Positions 6,558 to 7,190 of a DNA stretch of 7,190 bases are shown here, piece by piece. The notes beneath the pieces were generated by a model. The model ran no database searches. It saw only the letters and a list, made by a program, of their open reading frames with translations, and had not been told where the DNA came from. A program made the position numbers and the translations under genes. Each line of letters opens with the position of its first letter. The stretch's first letter is position 1. The stretch lies in the NCBI GenBank assembly GCA_047618565.1, contig JBLHKW010000203.1:1-7190 (forward strand), given 5' to 3'. Origin of the DNA: JBLHKW01 sp047618565 (GTDB lineage Bacteria > Planctomycetota > UBA1135 > GCA-002686595).

Positions 6558-6890
6558 ATGAAACTGATCATTGCCTATTTGCACCCGGAGCAGCTTCCGG
6601 CGGTGAAGGAATCGCTCGCCAATGCCGGGATTCAGCGCTTCACCGTGATGACGGTGCTGGGCACGGTACCCAAGGCGGAGCAGGTGATGTATCGTGGTGT
6701 AGAGCACGAGATCTCGATGGTCAATCGACTCCGAATCGAAATCGCTACCAAGACGTCAGACGTCGAGACTGCGATGACAGCCATCACCGAAGGCGCGAAG
6801 GAGAGCGGCGGCCACGGACTTGTCCTGGTCTCTGGATTGGACGACGCACTTTTGGTGTGGAACGGGACACGCGGCGAAGAGGCACTTTGA
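6558..6890 (+). CDS. Divergent P-II family nitrogen regulator
   Basis: The 110-aa product matches P-II in length and in its first two thirds: MKLIIAYLHPEQLPAVKESL, the beta-2 region, and the T-loop end MYRGVEH followed by RLRIEIA. Canonical P-II proteins gate AmtB by inserting the T-loop, and bind ATP/ADP and 2-oxoglutarate. Here the uridylylated T-loop Tyr51 corresponds to His50. The usual TGxxGDGK B-loop is replaced by KESGGHGLVLV, and the RIRTGE C-loop arginines by VWNGTRGEEAL. Uridylylation at the standard site is therefore impossible, and nucleotide binding, if present, must differ. GAGG at 6546-6549 lies 8 nt before the ATG. Position between amtB and glutamine synthetase supports a nitrogen-regulatory role; the gene could be called glnK-like. 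It is intact, so specialised function is likelier than decay. Confidence 0.85.
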   Translation: MKLIIAYLHPEQLPAVKESLANAGIQRFTVMTVLGTVPKAEQVMYRGVEHEISMVNRLRIEIATKTSDVETAMTAITEGAKESGGHGLVLVSGLDDALLVWNGTRGEEAL

Positions 6891-6922
6891 TTCCGGCCCT
6901 TGCCACGATTACAGGAAGAGAC

Positions 6923-7190
6923 ATGACGCTACACAAACTCGAATACCTCTGGCTCGACGGCTATAACCCCGTTGCCAACCTACGCTCAAAGACCAAGGTT
7001 CTCGCGCTCGACAACTACAATGGAGAGCTTGCCTCACTGCCTGAGTGGAACTTCGACGGGAGTTCTACCCACCAGGCCGAGGGCGGGGACTCCGAGGTGG
7101 TTCTCAAGCCAGTGCGGGTCTACCCCGACCCGGGTAGGAAGAATGGTTGGTTGGTCGTCGCCGAGACGTTCAAGCCGGACGGCACCCCTC
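6923..7190 (+). CDS. glnII: Glutamine synthetase, type II-like (5' part)
   Basis: The first 89 codons are in the window and the gene runs off the right edge. The product joins ammonium to glutamate using ATP to make glutamine. The visible part is the beta-grasp domain of the eukaryote-like GSII group: EYLWLDGY, LRSKTKVL, the signature LPEWNFDGSSTHQAEG, and VLKPVRVYPDPGR. This pattern differs from the GSI (GlnA) N-terminus of most bacteria. The ATG at 6923 is preceded by AGGA at 6913-6916, with 6 nt spacing. It starts 32 bp after the P-II-like gene with no terminator between, so it is the third gene of the amtB operon. The catalytic domain lies outside the window, so the exact subgroup is not settled. 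Confidence 0.88.
   Translation, partial: MTLHKLEYLWLDGYNPVANLRSKTKVLALDNYNGELASLPEWNFDGSSTHQAEGGDSEVVLKPVRVYPDPGRKNGWLVVAETFKPDGTP

Overview
The window is high-GC DNA, probably from a proteobacterium or a close relative. The reasons are an RNase D gene, GC-rich third codon positions, and a type II glutamine synthetase in an ammonium-assimilation operon. I cannot fix the class from sequence alone. Three zones can be told apart: a housekeeping rnd gene bracketed by a repeat, a decayed mobile-element zone, and a divergent pair of transcription units.

Left (1-1338): rnd (ribonuclease D) lies between two direct copies of a GATC-rich, hairpin-forming 62-bp repeat. The right copy supplies the stop codon and last residues of the protein.

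Middle (1339-3586): this zone looks like layered remains of integrated elements. The 3' half of a tRNA-Pro(GGG) gene, cut exactly at the anticodon loop, is followed by two pairs of short repeats spaced 10 bp apart, as expected for a tyrosine-integrase attachment site with arm-binding sites. Next come a phage-type adenine methyltransferase, a decayed 3' half of tRNA-Arg(CCU), and a frameshifted C-terminal scrap of an IS91-like transposase. No integrase is present.

Right (3560-7190): a minus-strand gene encodes a three-part protein, two tandem truncated globins followed by an FRG domain. It ends in a hairpin that may be a terminator. Divergent from it, across 82 bp, runs an operon of amtB (ammonium channel with signal peptide), a divergent P-II-like gene, and the start of a type II glutamine synthetase. 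The operon should take up ammonium, gate that uptake, and fix it into glutamine. The P-II lacks the usual uridylylation Tyr and much of the nucleotide-binding signature, so its control must differ from the textbook case.

The most novel item is the globin-globin-FRG protein: two predicted heme/gas-binding modules joined to a domain of uncharacterised function, sitting between mobile-element debris and nitrogen-assimilation genes. Its role is not known. Sensing of NO or O2 coupled to an effector is an inference.
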